Positions 16,466-24,129 of a stretch of 64,000 nucleotides of DNA are shown here, in pieces; the stretch's first letter is position 1; each line of letters begins with the position of its first letter. The stretch spans positions 159,847-223,846 of the forward strand of contig JAMPGA010000003.1 in the NCBI GenBank assembly GCA_023664185.1, in the 5' to 3' direction. A model generated the notes under the pieces. That model was not told the origin of the DNA and searched no databases. It was given only the letters and a program-made list of their open reading frames with translations. The position numbers and the translations under genes were made by a program. The DNA comes from Muribaculaceae bacterium (GTDB lineage: Bacteria; Bacteroidota; Bacteroidia; Bacteroidales; Muribaculaceae).

Positions 16466-16515
16466 AGGCATCCTCCCACCCCACACAGTTGGGAATGCCA
16501 TAAATAAAACGAACT

Positions 16516-16582
16516 AAGCACTTTACAATTAACCTATACCCTCCGCCGGGAGGGCCGTCGGTGTCTGTAAAGTGCTTTTTTT
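16516..16582 (+). terminator. Terminator with nested hairpin after the sigma factor gene
   Basis: AAGCACTTTAC (16516-16526) pairs perfectly with GTAAAGTGCTT (16567-16577), followed by a run of seven T. The 40-nt interior holds its own CCCTCC/GGAGGG hairpin. The branched shape is more elaborate than a simple terminator. Confidence 0.75.
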
Positions 16583-16618
16583 ACAACCGTATATAACCAA
16601 ACAACACCTTGAATCACC

Positions 16619-17791
16619 ATGTCACCGCTTCAACTAATGCTTATGTCGCTGACAGTCACCGTCAGCAATCCCATATCTGAGCCCAGGGAAAATGTGCCCG
16701 TCATAGTCAGTCTGCCCGCCGAGGGCGCCGAGGTGCGCTCGGTCAGCATAGCCGGACACCCCGACATGCCCTGGCAGCTCGACGACATGAACCACGACGG
16801 CCGTGCCGACGAGCTGGTGATGATGCTCAATATGAAGCCCTCGGAGACCATAGAGCTCAACGTAGAGCTATCCGACCAGGCTGTGAGCACCAATTTCAAG
16901 CCTGCCACCGAGGCATATATCAAGCTCAACGACAAGAATCAGAAGCATCCCCGCATACAGTCGATAGCCTATCCGGGCAACGCAGACAATCGCGATATGT
17001 ATAATTCGATCTACGGCCACGGCGCCGTGCTCGAAGGGCTCTACTCGGCCATACGCCTCTATATGGACAACCGCCAGAGCGTAGACCTCTATGCCAAGCA
17101 GCATCCGCAGCTCGAGCTTGAGACAACCGGATTCTACACCACTATGGAGCAGCTCAATCAGGGCTACGGACGCGACATTCTCTGGGCCGGCACCTCGGTG
17201 GCTCTCGGCTCGTTCCGCGGATGGTCAGGCTCAGAGCCCCTCACCATCGACTCGGTCGACACGCGCGGCCAGAGCATTGTCACCACCGGCCCGCTGCGCT
17301 CGGTGGTGGAGATTGACGACCGTGGATGGGTGATGAAACCCGGCGACAAGCCGATGGACATGACCCAGCGCTACACCATCTTTGCCGGACACCGCGACTA
17401 TCAGGTGGATATCCACATAGCCGGATCTCCTGAAGGGGCTGTATATTGCACCGGAGTGCAGAAGGTGATGGAAGACAACACCGGATTCGTCAACCCCGAC
17501 GGTCTGGCAGGGTCGTGGGGCTGGAATGTGCCTGAAAAGAAATACAAAGAGCTCACCGACACTCTCGGCCTGGGCATATATGTGGTTCCTGCCTATCTGG
17601 AGCGCACACAGGAGGACGAGGTGAACTATCTCACACTGCTCCACCCCGACCGTGATGGGAATATCCGCTACTCGTTTGCCTCCGCCGCCCTGCGCGACGA
17701 GACCTCGCCCCACACCCCCCAGGAGTGGTTTGCATGGCTCAAACGCTGGCAAAACGAATTGGCAAACCCCGTGAAGGTAACTGTGAAATAA
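16619..17791 (+). CDS. DUF4861 domain-containing protein
   Basis: A 390-residue protein with a short hydrophobic N-terminus that may be a weak signal peptide. It matches the DUF4861 family ('VTVSNPISEPRENVPVIVSLP', 'DDMNHDGRADELVMMLNM', 'YNSIYGHGAVLEGLYSAIRLYMDNRQSVDLY'). In Bacteroidetes, DUF4861 proteins usually occur in pectin or polygalacturonate loci. Here the next gene, 27 nt downstream, is a rhamnogalacturonan acetylesterase, which supports a role in pectin breakdown (inference). No SusC/SusD genes or polysaccharide lyases are nearby. Confidence 0.85.
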   Translation: MSPLQLMLMSLTVTVSNPISEPRENVPVIVSLPAEGAEVRSVSIAGHPDMPWQLDDMNHDGRADELVMMLNMKPSETIELNVELSDQAVSTNFKPATEAYIKLNDKNQKHPRIQSIAYPGNADNRDMYNSIYGHGAVLEGLYSAIRLYMDNRQSVDLYAKQHPQLELETTGFYTTMEQLNQGYGRDILWAGTSVALGSFRGWSGSEPLTIDSVDTRGQSIVTTGPLRSVVEIDDRGWVMKPGDKPMDMTQRYTIFAGHRDYQVDIHIAGSPEGAVYCTGVQKVMEDNTGFVNPDGLAGSWGWNVPEKKYKELTDTLGLGIYVVPAYLERTQEDEVNYLTLLHPDRDGNIRYSFASAALRDETSPHTPQEWFAWLKRWQNELANPVKVTVK

Positions 17792-17818
17792 ACACCTTCA
17801 TTATACCAAATCATACCA

Positions 17819-18664
17819 ATGAAACACCTTTCAACTCTTATTTTGGCTCTCAGCCTTCCCTTTATGGCTGCGGCTGCGCCGGCCGAGCAGACAGATACAG
17901 TCACCATCTTCATGATAGGCGACTCTACAATGGCCAACAAGCCCCTCGACAAGGAAAATCAGGAACGCGGCTGGGGACAGATGCTCCCACTATATTTCCA
18001 GGGTCCGGTCAAGATAGACAACCATGCCATGAACGGACGCTCGTCGAAAAGCTTCCGCACCGAAGGCCGCTGGGATGTGATAATGGAGAAGATGCGCCCC
18101 GGCGACTATGTCATAATCCAGTTTGGCCACAACGATGAGAAGATCAAAAACAAGGACCGCTACACCGAGCCCGGCTCGACATTTGACGAGAGCCTCCGCG
18201 GATATGTAGAGGACACTAAGAGCAAAGGGGGTATACCCATTCTGATGAACTCGATCGTGCGCCGCAACTTCCCAGCCGGAGCCACCGTGGGCGAGGATCG
18301 TGACGACAATCCCCCCGTAGGCCCCACAAACGACACCGAGGGAGGATACATCCTGGTCGACACTCACGGAGCATATCTCGACTCGCCCCGCAATGTGGCC
18401 AAGGAGACCGGCGTGGTGTTTATAGACATGAACAAGCTCACACATCAGCTGGTGCAGGAGCTGGGTCCGACACTGTCGCGCAACCTGTTCATGTGGATCC
18501 CCGCCAATACCTATGAGTTCTGCCCCAAAGGCAAGTCGGACAACACACACCTCAACATTCTGGGCGGCATCGTGGTGTCGCGCCTCGCTGCTAATGCACT
18601 TGCCGAGCAGGTGCCTGCCCTGCGCAAGTACATTAAGCCTGAGGTATGGAATCTCAACCGCTAA
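17819..18664 (+). CDS. Rhamnogalacturonan acetylesterase (CE12-type SGNH hydrolase)
   Basis: A 281-residue secreted esterase with a signal peptide ([22 protein letters not shown]). The SGNH blocks are clear: block I '[11 protein letters not shown]' with the catalytic Ser, block II around '[12 protein letters not shown]' (Gly), block III 'IQFGHNDEK' (Asn), and block V 'SDNTHLN' (catalytic Asp and His). It would remove acetyl groups from rhamnogalacturonan. It forms a pair with the DUF4861 gene. Its stop overlaps the convergent trpB stop by 4 nt. Confidence 0.9.
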   Translation: MKHLSTLILALSLPFMAAAAPAEQTDTVTIFMIGDSTMANKPLDKENQERGWGQMLPLYFQGPVKIDNHAMNGRSSKSFRTEGRWDVIMEKMRPGDYVIIQFGHNDEKIKNKDRYTEPGSTFDESLRGYVEDTKSKGGIPILMNSIVRRNFPAGATVGEDRDDNPPVGPTNDTEGGYILVDTHGAYLDSPRNVAKETGVVFIDMNKLTHQLVQELGPTLSRNLFMWIPANTYEFCPKGKSDNTHLNILGGIVVSRLAANALAEQVPALRKYIKPEVWNLNR

Positions 18665-19851
18665 GCAAGGTATGTGGCCAGGTCTTTGTCGCCTCTGCCT
18701 GAGACATTGACTACCACGATATCGTCGGGCTTGAATTTCACCTTATCGAGCACCGCCAGGGCGTGGGCGCTCTCAATGGCCGGGATTATACCCTCCATGC
18801 GTGTCAGCATGTGGCCGGCCTTGAGGGCGTCCACGTCGTTTATGGCTATCACCTCTGTGCGCCCGGTCTCCGAGAGATAGGCCTGCAGCGGACCTATGCC
18901 GGGATAGTCGAGCCCGGCCGAGATGGAATAGGGTTCGGCCACGTTGCCGTCGGCGTCGGTGATAATCATGGTGCGCGATCCGTGGAGCACACCTTCGTGC
19001 CCTATGGTGAGTGTGGCAGCTGTCTTGCCGCTCTCCGGCCCCTGTCCCCCGGCCTCAGCTGCTATAAGCCTCACCTCGGGGCGGTTGATGAAGTGATAGA
19101 ACGCTCCCGCCGCGTTGCTCCCACCACCTATGCAGGCTATGACGCAGTCGGGGGTGTCGCGTCCCTCCATTTCAAGGAGCTGTCGGGCTATCTCCTCAGA
19201 AATCACGCTCTGAAATCGTGCCACCATGGCCGGATAGGGATGTGGACCTACGGCCGAACCTATCATGTAGAACGTCTCATCTGGCTTATCACACCATTCG
19301 GCCAGAGCCGTGTCTACGGCATCAGTCAGGGCTGCGCCGCCCGTGTGCACGGCTACCACTTCGGCTCCCAGCATCTTCATGCGCTCCACGTTGGGGCGCT
19401 GACGCTCCACATCCAGCGCGCCCATATAGATGGTGCACTCCATGCCCAGCAGTGCACACACTGTGGCTGTGGCCACACCGTGCTGCCCGGCTCCGGTCTC
19501 GGCTATGATTCTCCTCTTGCCCATTCTTCGGGCCAACAGTGCCTGACCGATGGCGTTGTTTATCTTGTGGGCACCCGTGTGGTTTAGGTCTTCGCGCTTC
19601 AGATATATATTGGTGCCATAGTGGCGGCTGAGGCGCTCGGCCTTGTAGAGAGGGGAGGGGCGCCCCACATAGTCGCGCAGCAGGCGGTGGAATTCGGCCT
19701 GAAACTCTTCGTCCTTTATAGCCTCGGCATAGGCCAGGCGCAGGTCGTCGATGTTTTTGCGGAGCACTTCGGGGATGTAAGCCCCTCCGAAGCGACCGTA
19801 ATATCCGTTTTCGTCGATGATGATGTCGTGGGTGAATTGCTTGGTGTTCAT
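18661..19851 (-). CDS. trpB: Tryptophan synthase beta chain
   Basis: Joins indole and serine to form tryptophan, using PLP. The start at 19851 ([23 protein letters not shown]) gives 396 residues, the normal TrpB1 length. The PLP lysine is Lys96 in '[10 protein letters not shown]'; the phosphate loop is '[11 protein letters not shown]'. No trpA or other trp genes are adjacent, although in many Bacteroidales trpB heads the trp operon. Upstream lies an attenuator with a Trp-rich leader peptide (see 19864-20055), so expression probably follows tRNA-Trp charging. As an orphan it may serve indole salvage (inference). Confidence 0.96.
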   Translation of the reverse strand: MNTKQFTHDIIIDENGYYGRFGGAYIPEVLRKNIDDLRLAYAEAIKDEEFQAEFHRLLRDYVGRPSPLYKAERLSRHYGTNIYLKREDLNHTGAHKINNAIGQALLARRMGKRRIIAETGAGQHGVATATVCALLGMECTIYMGALDVERQRPNVERMKMLGAEVVAVHTGGAALTDAVDTALAEWCDKPDETFYMIGSAVGPHPYPAMVARFQSVISEEIARQLLEMEGRDTPDCVIACIGGGSNAAGAFYHFINRPEVRLIAAEAGGQGPESGKTAATLTIGHEGVLHGSRTMIITDADGNVAEPYSISAGLDYPGIGPLQAYLSETGRTEVIAINDVDALKAGHMLTRMEGIIPAIESAHALAVLDKVKFKPDDIVVVNVSGRGDKDLATYLA

Positions 19852-19863
19852 AATTGCAGGTGG

Positions 19864-19902
19864 ATAAAAACAGCGGGACATCTTTTACCGACGGCCCGCT
19901 GT
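19864..19902 (-). terminator. Attenuator terminator in the trpB leader
   Basis: On the minus strand, ACAGCGGG (19902-19895) pairs with CCCGCTGT (19877-19870), with an inner CGTC/GATG helix and a GGTAAAA loop, followed directly by TTTTTAT. It lies only 12 nt before the trpB start, so it ends transcription before the gene unless disrupted. The bases GCCGTCG (19895-19889) inside its 5' half can instead pair with CGACGGC (19974-19968) in the leader-peptide region, a ready antiterminator. Confidence 0.8.
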
Positions 19903-19951
19903 AAGGTTATGGAATGTATTGCTGATATTCTGAAATCACTTTGTCATGATG

Positions 19952-20026
19952 TCACACAGAACTCCGCGCCGTCGTATCTACCGCCGGGCGCCACCAAAAT
20001 TTAGATGTCGAGAGTGCTGAAATCAT
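19952..20026 (-). CDS. trpL: Trp leader peptide (24 residues, tandem Trp codons)
   Basis: ATG at 20026 to TGA at 19952. The peptide has adjacent Trp codons at residues 11 and 12, in the context SKFWWRPAV. It begins about 16-20 nt after the predicted transcription start and ends 50 nt before the terminator's first arm. A ribosome held at the Trp codons would cover the sequence just after them (CGCC..), freeing CGACGGC to form the antiterminator. This is the classical trp attenuation layout. The gene name is by analogy with trpL of enteric bacteria. Confidence 0.75.
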   Translation of the reverse strand: MISALSTSKFWWRPAVDTTARSSV

Positions 20027-20047
20027 ACTGTTTGTGTTGTGACGAGG

Positions 20048-20079
20048 CAAAATTATGATAAACTTTTTGAATATGCAAG
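20048..20079 (-). promoter_or_regulatory. Promoter of trpB
   Basis: On the minus strand: CTTG (one mismatch to TTTG) at 20079-20076, 20-nt spacer, TAATTTTG at 20055-20048. Expected start of transcription is near 20042. It is back to back with the Nudix promoter. Confidence 0.65.
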
Positions 20080-20103
20080 TAAATTCTAAGATTTTTTCTT
20101 AGG

Positions 20104-20135
20104 TTTGAGTCTACGGGGATTTGTTATTATCTTTG
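20104..20135 (+). promoter_or_regulatory. Promoter of the Nudix gene
   Basis: TTTG at 20104-20107, 20-nt spacer, TATCTTTG at 20128-20135; start codon 22 nt downstream. Confidence 0.72.
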
Positions 20136-20157
20136 TGGCCGAAAACAACCACTTGCT

Positions 20158-20688
20158 ATGAAAGATAATTCAGAAGAACTGCTCCCCGTGGTCGACGAGA
20201 AGGGAAACCTCCTGGGAGTGTCTACCCGTGGCGAATGTCACTCGGGGCTGACTCGTCCACTGCACCCGGTGGTCCACCTGCATCTGTTCAACACAGCCGG
20301 CGATCTCTATCTCCAGCGCCGCCCCGACTGGAAGGATATACAGCCCGGGCGCTGGGATACAGCTGTTGGAGGCCATGTAGACCCAGGCGAAACCATCGAC
20401 GAAGCCCTCCGTCGCGAAGCTCGTGAGGAGCTGGGCATCACCGGATTTGAGCCTGAATTCCTCGCAAAATATGTATTTGAATCCGATCGCGAGCGCGAGC
20501 TTGTCCACACCTTCCGAGCCGTGAGCCACGAGCCCGTCACCCCCTCCGAAGAAACCGCCGGCGGCCGCTTCTGGTCCCTCACCGAGATAAGATCGCACCT
20601 CGGCCACGGCATCTTCACCCCAAACTTCGAGCAAGAATTCCAGCGCCTGTTCGGTGTGGAGGGGAGAGTATTGAGAATGGAGAATTGA
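20158..20688 (+). CDS. Nudix hydrolase (YfcD / IPP-isomerase-like)
   Basis: A 176-residue cytoplasmic protein with a complete Nudix box: 'GGHVDPGETIDEALRREAREELGI' spans about residues 64-87 and contains the G-x5-E-x7-REUxEExGU pattern. The N-terminal 'LLPVVDEKGNLLGVSTRGECH' and 'VVHLHLFNTAGDLYLQRR' segments are like those of the YfcD/IPP isomerase subgroup. Substrate unknown. The last codons (VLRMEN) lie inside a TTGAGAAT-type low-complexity tract that leads into repeat copy B, so the native C-terminus may have been altered by repeat insertion. Confidence 0.92.
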   Translation: MKDNSEELLPVVDEKGNLLGVSTRGECHSGLTRPLHPVVHLHLFNTAGDLYLQRRPDWKDIQPGRWDTAVGGHVDPGETIDEALRREAREELGITGFEPEFLAKYVFESDRERELVHTFRAVSHEPVTPSEETAGGRFWSLTEIRSHLGHGIFTPNFEQEFQRLFGVEGRVLRMEN

Positions 20689-20702
20689 GAGTTGAGAATT
20701 CA
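20670..20702. repeat. TTGAGAAT-type imperfect tandem tract
   Basis: Several imperfect copies of TTGAGAA(T) in a row, straddling the stop codon of the Nudix gene and ending 6 nt before repeat copy B. Confidence 0.5.
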
Positions 20703-20708
20703 TTCGAG

Positions 20709-20796
20709 CAACGCCTCGGAGAGGTCGGATAACGCAGCGCCCCACTCCGGGTGTGAGGCTCCCATTAAACGATCTCTCCGAGGCGTTGCTTGAAGG
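20709..20796. repeat. 88-nt inverted-repeat element, copy B
   Basis: The better-preserved copy. The left arm CAACGCCTCGGAGAGGTCG (20709-20727) and right arm CGATCTCTCCGAGGCGTTG are inverse complements at 18 of 19 positions, and the centre carries CACTCCGGGTGTG as in copy A. It lies between the Nudix gene and the convergent omega gene. A transcript would fold into one long hairpin. Confidence 0.72.
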
Positions 20797-20881
20797 TGCA
20801 TTCTCCCGTGCCCCATACCCGGGGCTGCTCAGGCTGTCCAATCTCGTCTCTGCGAGGGTGTCCACATACATATAATATCAA

Positions 20882-20919
20882 CAATTCCGGCTGCTGACGG
20901 GTGTCGGCGGCCGGAATTG
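20882..20919. terminator. Hairpin between Nudix and omega genes
   Basis: CAATTCCGGC (20882-20891) pairs with GCCGGAATTG (20910-20919), 10 bp. It lies 28 nt after the omega gene stop on the minus strand and could end that transcript; no strong T run follows on either strand. Confidence 0.5.
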
Positions 20920-20947
20920 GTTTGTGGTGTGATATGGCTCGGGGGGA

Positions 20948-21280
20948 TTATTCGTCGAGCGCGTCCTTTGAGGGATTGCGGAAATGGATTTTGTGGTCGA
21001 GATATTCCTGAGTGGCGATGAGAGTGGGCTTGGGGAGGCGCTCGTAGAAGCGCGATATCTCGATCTGCTCGCGGTTTTCGGATACTTCCTCGAGGGGGTC
21101 GTTCAGTGATGCGAATTCCTGAAGCTTCTTATCGAGGTCGTGTTTCATCTCGGCGGCTATCTGGTTGGCGCGCTTGGCTATCACGCACACAGTCTCATAG
21201 ACGTTGCCGGTGTCCTCGCTCATTGAGATGAGGTCACGAGTCTGGGTGTTGAGAGGGGCGTTTGTCTTCTTGTAGTCCAT
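20948..21280 (-). CDS. RNA polymerase omega / Rpb6-like subunit
   Basis: A 110-residue protein: 'GNVYETVCVIAKRANQIAAEMKHDLDKKL' (about residues 25-53) is the omega/Rpb6 core that clamps the beta-prime C-terminus, and the C-terminal extension ('FYERLPKPTLIATQEYLDHKIHFRNPS') is typical of the Bacteroidetes form. It assists RNA polymerase assembly. The gene follows bamD by 33 nt on the same strand, a familiar Bacteroidales order. Confidence 0.88.
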   Translation of the reverse strand: MDYKKTNAPLNTQTRDLISMSEDTGNVYETVCVIAKRANQIAAEMKHDLDKKLQEFASLNDPLEEVSENREQIEISRFYERLPKPTLIATQEYLDHKIHFRNPSKDALDE

Positions 21281-21313
21281 GTATTTGGTGATGATGAATA
21301 AATTTCGGGTTGA

Positions 21314-22114
21314 TTACTGTGCTACATAGCGGCTGGCTATGGCATATATATTGTCGGCCTCCTTGCGGTTGGGGGTGTCGGGGTAGTTGTTTATGAATGA
21401 GTAATATTCGTCGACCACCTCGGCATATCGTTGAGCCTTCTTTTCGTCGACACTCTGCTGGGCTTCCTGAAAGCGGGCTTTCAGCACCAGCAACTCGAGG
21501 TCTTCCTTGTATTTTGAGTAGGGATAATCCTTGATGGCGTTCTGGGCCACGATGATGGCGCTTTCATAGTTGTTGCCCATATATGTGCCCAGGTTGTAGT
21601 AGAGCTGGGCGTTTTCGAGCTGCTTCAGGGTGAGCTTGTCCTGTAGCTCGAAGATGGCATTCTGGGCTATAGAGACTTTGTCGCTGCGGGGGAAATAGTC
21701 GAGAAACGCCTGCAGCTCCTCGATGGCCTTGATGGTGCCGCTCTGGTCGAGCTGTGGGTCGGGGGAGTCCAGATAATAGCCATAGCCGGTATAATAGCGC
21801 GCCAGCTCGGTGTATTTGCCTTTGGGATAGCGGGTATAGTAGTTTTTGAAATATGATCCGGCGGTCTCGTAGTCCTTGTTCTCGTAGTAAGACAGAGCCA
21901 TGAGATACAGGGCATCTTCGGCTTTTTCGCTGCCTCTGAATGCCGTGGGCACATTTTCCAGTGCTGTGGCAGCCTGGACATATTTCTTTTCTTCAAAGGC
22001 TCGCTTGGCATACTCCAGGCGGTAGTCAGGATCGGTGCTTTTGAGCACTTTCTGATATTCGCCACACGATGTCATTGCCACCGCTGCCATGAGAATTATT
22101 AGTATATGGCGCAT
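21314..22114 (-). CDS. bamD: Outer membrane assembly lipoprotein BamD
   Basis: A 266-residue lipoprotein (signal MRHILIILMAAVAMTSC, Cys17) made of TPR-like helical repeats: 'LEYAKRAFEEKKYVQAATALENV', 'ALYLMALSYYENKDYETAGSYFKNYYTRYPKGKYTELA' and later 'IKDYPYSKYKEDLELLVLKARF'. This is the YfiO/BamD pattern; the protein works with BamA at the inner face of the outer membrane. Length is normal. It is first in an operon with the omega gene. Confidence 0.92.
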   Translation of the reverse strand: MRHILIILMAAVAMTSCGEYQKVLKSTDPDYRLEYAKRAFEEKKYVQAATALENVPTAFRGSEKAEDALYLMALSYYENKDYETAGSYFKNYYTRYPKGKYTELARYYTGYGYYLDSPDPQLDQSGTIKAIEELQAFLDYFPRSDKVSIAQNAIFELQDKLTLKQLENAQLYYNLGTYMGNNYESAIIVAQNAIKDYPYSKYKEDLELLVLKARFQEAQQSVDEKKAQRYAEVVDEYYSFINNYPDTPNRKEADNIYAIASRYVAQ

Positions 22115-22146
22115 TATTCCCGGGAATGGTTCTTGATTTCAAACTG

Positions 22147-22178
22147 CAAAATTAGCATTTTCCGGCGAAAAAAACAAT
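22147..22178 (-). promoter_or_regulatory. Promoter of bamD
   Basis: On the minus strand: ATTG at 22178-22175, 20-nt spacer, TAATTTTG at 22154-22147. Confidence 0.62.
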
Positions 22179-22207
22179 TTGGAGTTCCTATTTTCTGTAA
22201 ATTGTGT

Positions 22208-22215
22208 TAATTTTG
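22208..22215 (+). promoter_or_regulatory. -7 box of the GHL10 gene
   Basis: TAATTTTG, 18 nt before the start codon at 22234. The nearest TTTG (22178-22181) is 26 nt upstream, longer than usual. Confidence 0.5.
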
Positions 22216-22233
22216 CATGTAAAATTCCAAACC

Positions 22234-23742
22234 ATGAAACCATTGCGCATATTTTGCTTGATAATAGTGCTGATGGCAGGCATCTGTGGCGCGCAGGCAT
22301 CGCCCAAGCGAGAGATGAGGGGCGTGTGGGTAGCCACGGTGTGGGGGCTGGACTGGCCTTCGATCAAGGGCACGGGCAAGAGGGTGGAACAACGCCAGAA
22401 GGCCGAGCTGATAAAAATGCTCGACGAATACAAGCGGCTGAATTTCACTACGGTGTGTCTGCAGGTGCGTTCGATGGGCGATGTCTTCTATCCTTCGCGC
22501 TACGAGCCGTGGAGCGCTTTTCTGACGGGCACACGCGGCGCTGACCCCGGCTGGGATCCCCTTGAGTTTGCTGTGGAGGAGTGCCATAAGCGAGGGCTTG
22601 AGCTTTATGCCTGGGTCAATCCTTTCCGCTGGTCGACGGGCACGGCTTACAACACCTCGGCCGACCAGCGATGGAAGAAGCGCGGCTGGCTCATGACATA
22701 TGGAAAATATACCGTGTTCAATCCTGGACTCGAGGAGGTGAGGCTGCATCTGGTGGAGATGTGCCGGGAGATTGTTGACGGCTATGACGTTGATGGACTT
22801 GTGTTTGACGACTACTTCTATCCCAACCGCATACCGGCCGACAACACTGCGCCCGACTATAAGCTCTACAAGTCTGAGGCGCCCTGGATGACCTTCTCCG
22901 ACTGGCGGCGCGCCTGTGTGCATAAAGCCGTGGCCGATGTCAAGGCCATGATAGCCGACACGCGTCCCGGGTGTCGGTTTGGCATCTCGCCCGCAGGAGT
23001 AGCAGGAAAAGGGGATACATCGGCCTCAAAGTGGGGTGTGGAGCCCTGCACTGTCGGCGCCTCCGACTGGCAGTATGAGGAGATCTACTCTGACCCCCTT
23101 GGACTTATGTATCAGGGTACTGTAGATTTTATTTCGCCTCAGATATATTGGTCGACCACCCACTCCAAGGCTCCGTTCGGGCCGCTGGTCAACTGGTGGG
23201 CCCAGGCGTCATGTAGATTCGGCAGCCATCTGTATTCAAGCATAACCCTTGAACGCGTAGAGATGGGCAACAAGCGTGAGAATATCAACGACGCCGTCAG
23301 GCAGATAGATGCCCACCGCAGGGCCAGCATCGACGGCAACTGTGGCATCATCATCTACAGTTCGCGGTTTCTGCCCCTGGTGTCGCAGGTGGTGGAGGAT
23401 CGTTTTGCCACACGCTCGCTCCCACCGGTGTCTGGCAGAAGTGCCGACCTGGAGATAGAGTCACCCAAAGGGCTGAGGATGGATAAGGGAGTGCTGCGCT
23501 GGAGCGAGAGCAGCGGAGAGCCCGGCGAGCTGATGAGATATACGGTCTATGCCATCCCCCCGGGAGTCGGAAAGGAAGATGCCCAGGCCGACGACGGCGA
23601 CGGCCTGGCAGCCGAATATCTGCAAGGAGTGACATATCTCCCTGAATTCAAGCCGGAAAAGAGCACTGACGGATGGCGCTATGCCGTGTGTGTCTACACT
23701 CCGCAGTCAGCTGAGAGCGCCCCCACATGGCTCGAACCTTGA
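22234..23742 (+). CDS. GHL10-family glycosyl hydrolase-like protein
   Basis: The start at 22234 (MKPLRIFCLIIVLMAGICGAQA) gives a good signal peptide and 502 residues. The body begins 'KREMRGVWVATVWGLDWPS', the signature of the DUF187/GHL10 family, and continues with 'LNFTTVCLQVRSMGDVFYPSRYEPWSAFLTG', 'ELYAWVNPFRW' and 'DVDGLVFDDYFYP', a TIM barrel with acidic residues at strand ends. Some family members cleave amidase-released glycan strands of peptidoglycan, others are uncharacterised. It is exported. The 3' end overlaps the convergent small gene by 36 nt. Confidence 0.9.
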   Translation: MKPLRIFCLIIVLMAGICGAQASPKREMRGVWVATVWGLDWPSIKGTGKRVEQRQKAELIKMLDEYKRLNFTTVCLQVRSMGDVFYPSRYEPWSAFLTGTRGADPGWDPLEFAVEECHKRGLELYAWVNPFRWSTGTAYNTSADQRWKKRGWLMTYGKYTVFNPGLEEVRLHLVEMCREIVDGYDVDGLVFDDYFYPNRIPADNTAPDYKLYKSEAPWMTFSDWRRACVHKAVADVKAMIADTRPGCRFGISPAGVAGKGDTSASKWGVEPCTVGASDWQYEEIYSDPLGLMYQGTVDFISPQIYWSTTHSKAPFGPLVNWWAQASCRFGSHLYSSITLERVEMGNKRENINDAVRQIDAHRRASIDGNCGIIIYSSRFLPLVSQVVEDRFATRSLPPVSGRSADLEIESPKGLRMDKGVLRWSESSGEPGELMRYTVYAIPPGVGKEDAQADDGDGLAAEYLQGVTYLPEFKPEKSTDGWRYAVCVYTPQSAESAPTWLEP

Positions 23743-23928
23743 ACGGGCAGTGTCCTGGGCCACATAAAAACGTATCATGGCATACACCATACCCTGTATG
23801 GGGGTGAGGATGGTTTCGGGGTTTTTGCCTTGGACAAAATCCATTTCCAGAGCCTGACGTATCGGTTCGCGATAGGTGGCGGGAAGAGCGTCGAGAGTGT
23901 TTTTGACACGTGAAGAGATTACATACAT
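23707..23928 (-). CDS. Small conserved-looking protein (73 aa), unknown
   Basis: I chose the ATG at 23928 (MYVISSRVKNTLDALPATYR). The protein is helical and soluble, with 'REPIRQALEMDFVQGKNPETILTPIQGMVYAMIRFYVAQD' as a coherent core; codon use is like its neighbours. I believe similar small proteins occur across Bacteroidales but cannot verify it. Function unknown. Its 3' end overlaps the GHL10 gene end by 36 nt, so the two messages could pair. Confidence 0.6.
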   Translation of the reverse strand: MYVISSRVKNTLDALPATYREPIRQALEMDFVQGKNPETILTPIQGMVYAMIRFYVAQDTARSRFEPCGGALS

Positions 23929-24103
23929 GGTTTCGATAATTGGTGAGATGAGTGAAACGTCGGTGAGTGCATGTGGAGAACACTGCAAAGGTAAAGCCCG
24001 GCATGGGTAGCTATCATGCCCGGCAGTATTAAAAAATATGAGTTTTTTGAATGTGGAGAGGCGGCTTCGGGGCAATTACACATTATATATGATGAAAAAT
24101 TGC

Positions 24104-24111
24104 TAACTTTG
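24104..24111 (+). promoter_or_regulatory. -7 box of lon
   Basis: TAACTTTG, 18 nt before the lon start; no TTTG at -33. The region just upstream is AT-rich. Confidence 0.5.
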
Positions 24112-24129
24112 GGGTCGCAAAAATAGAAT

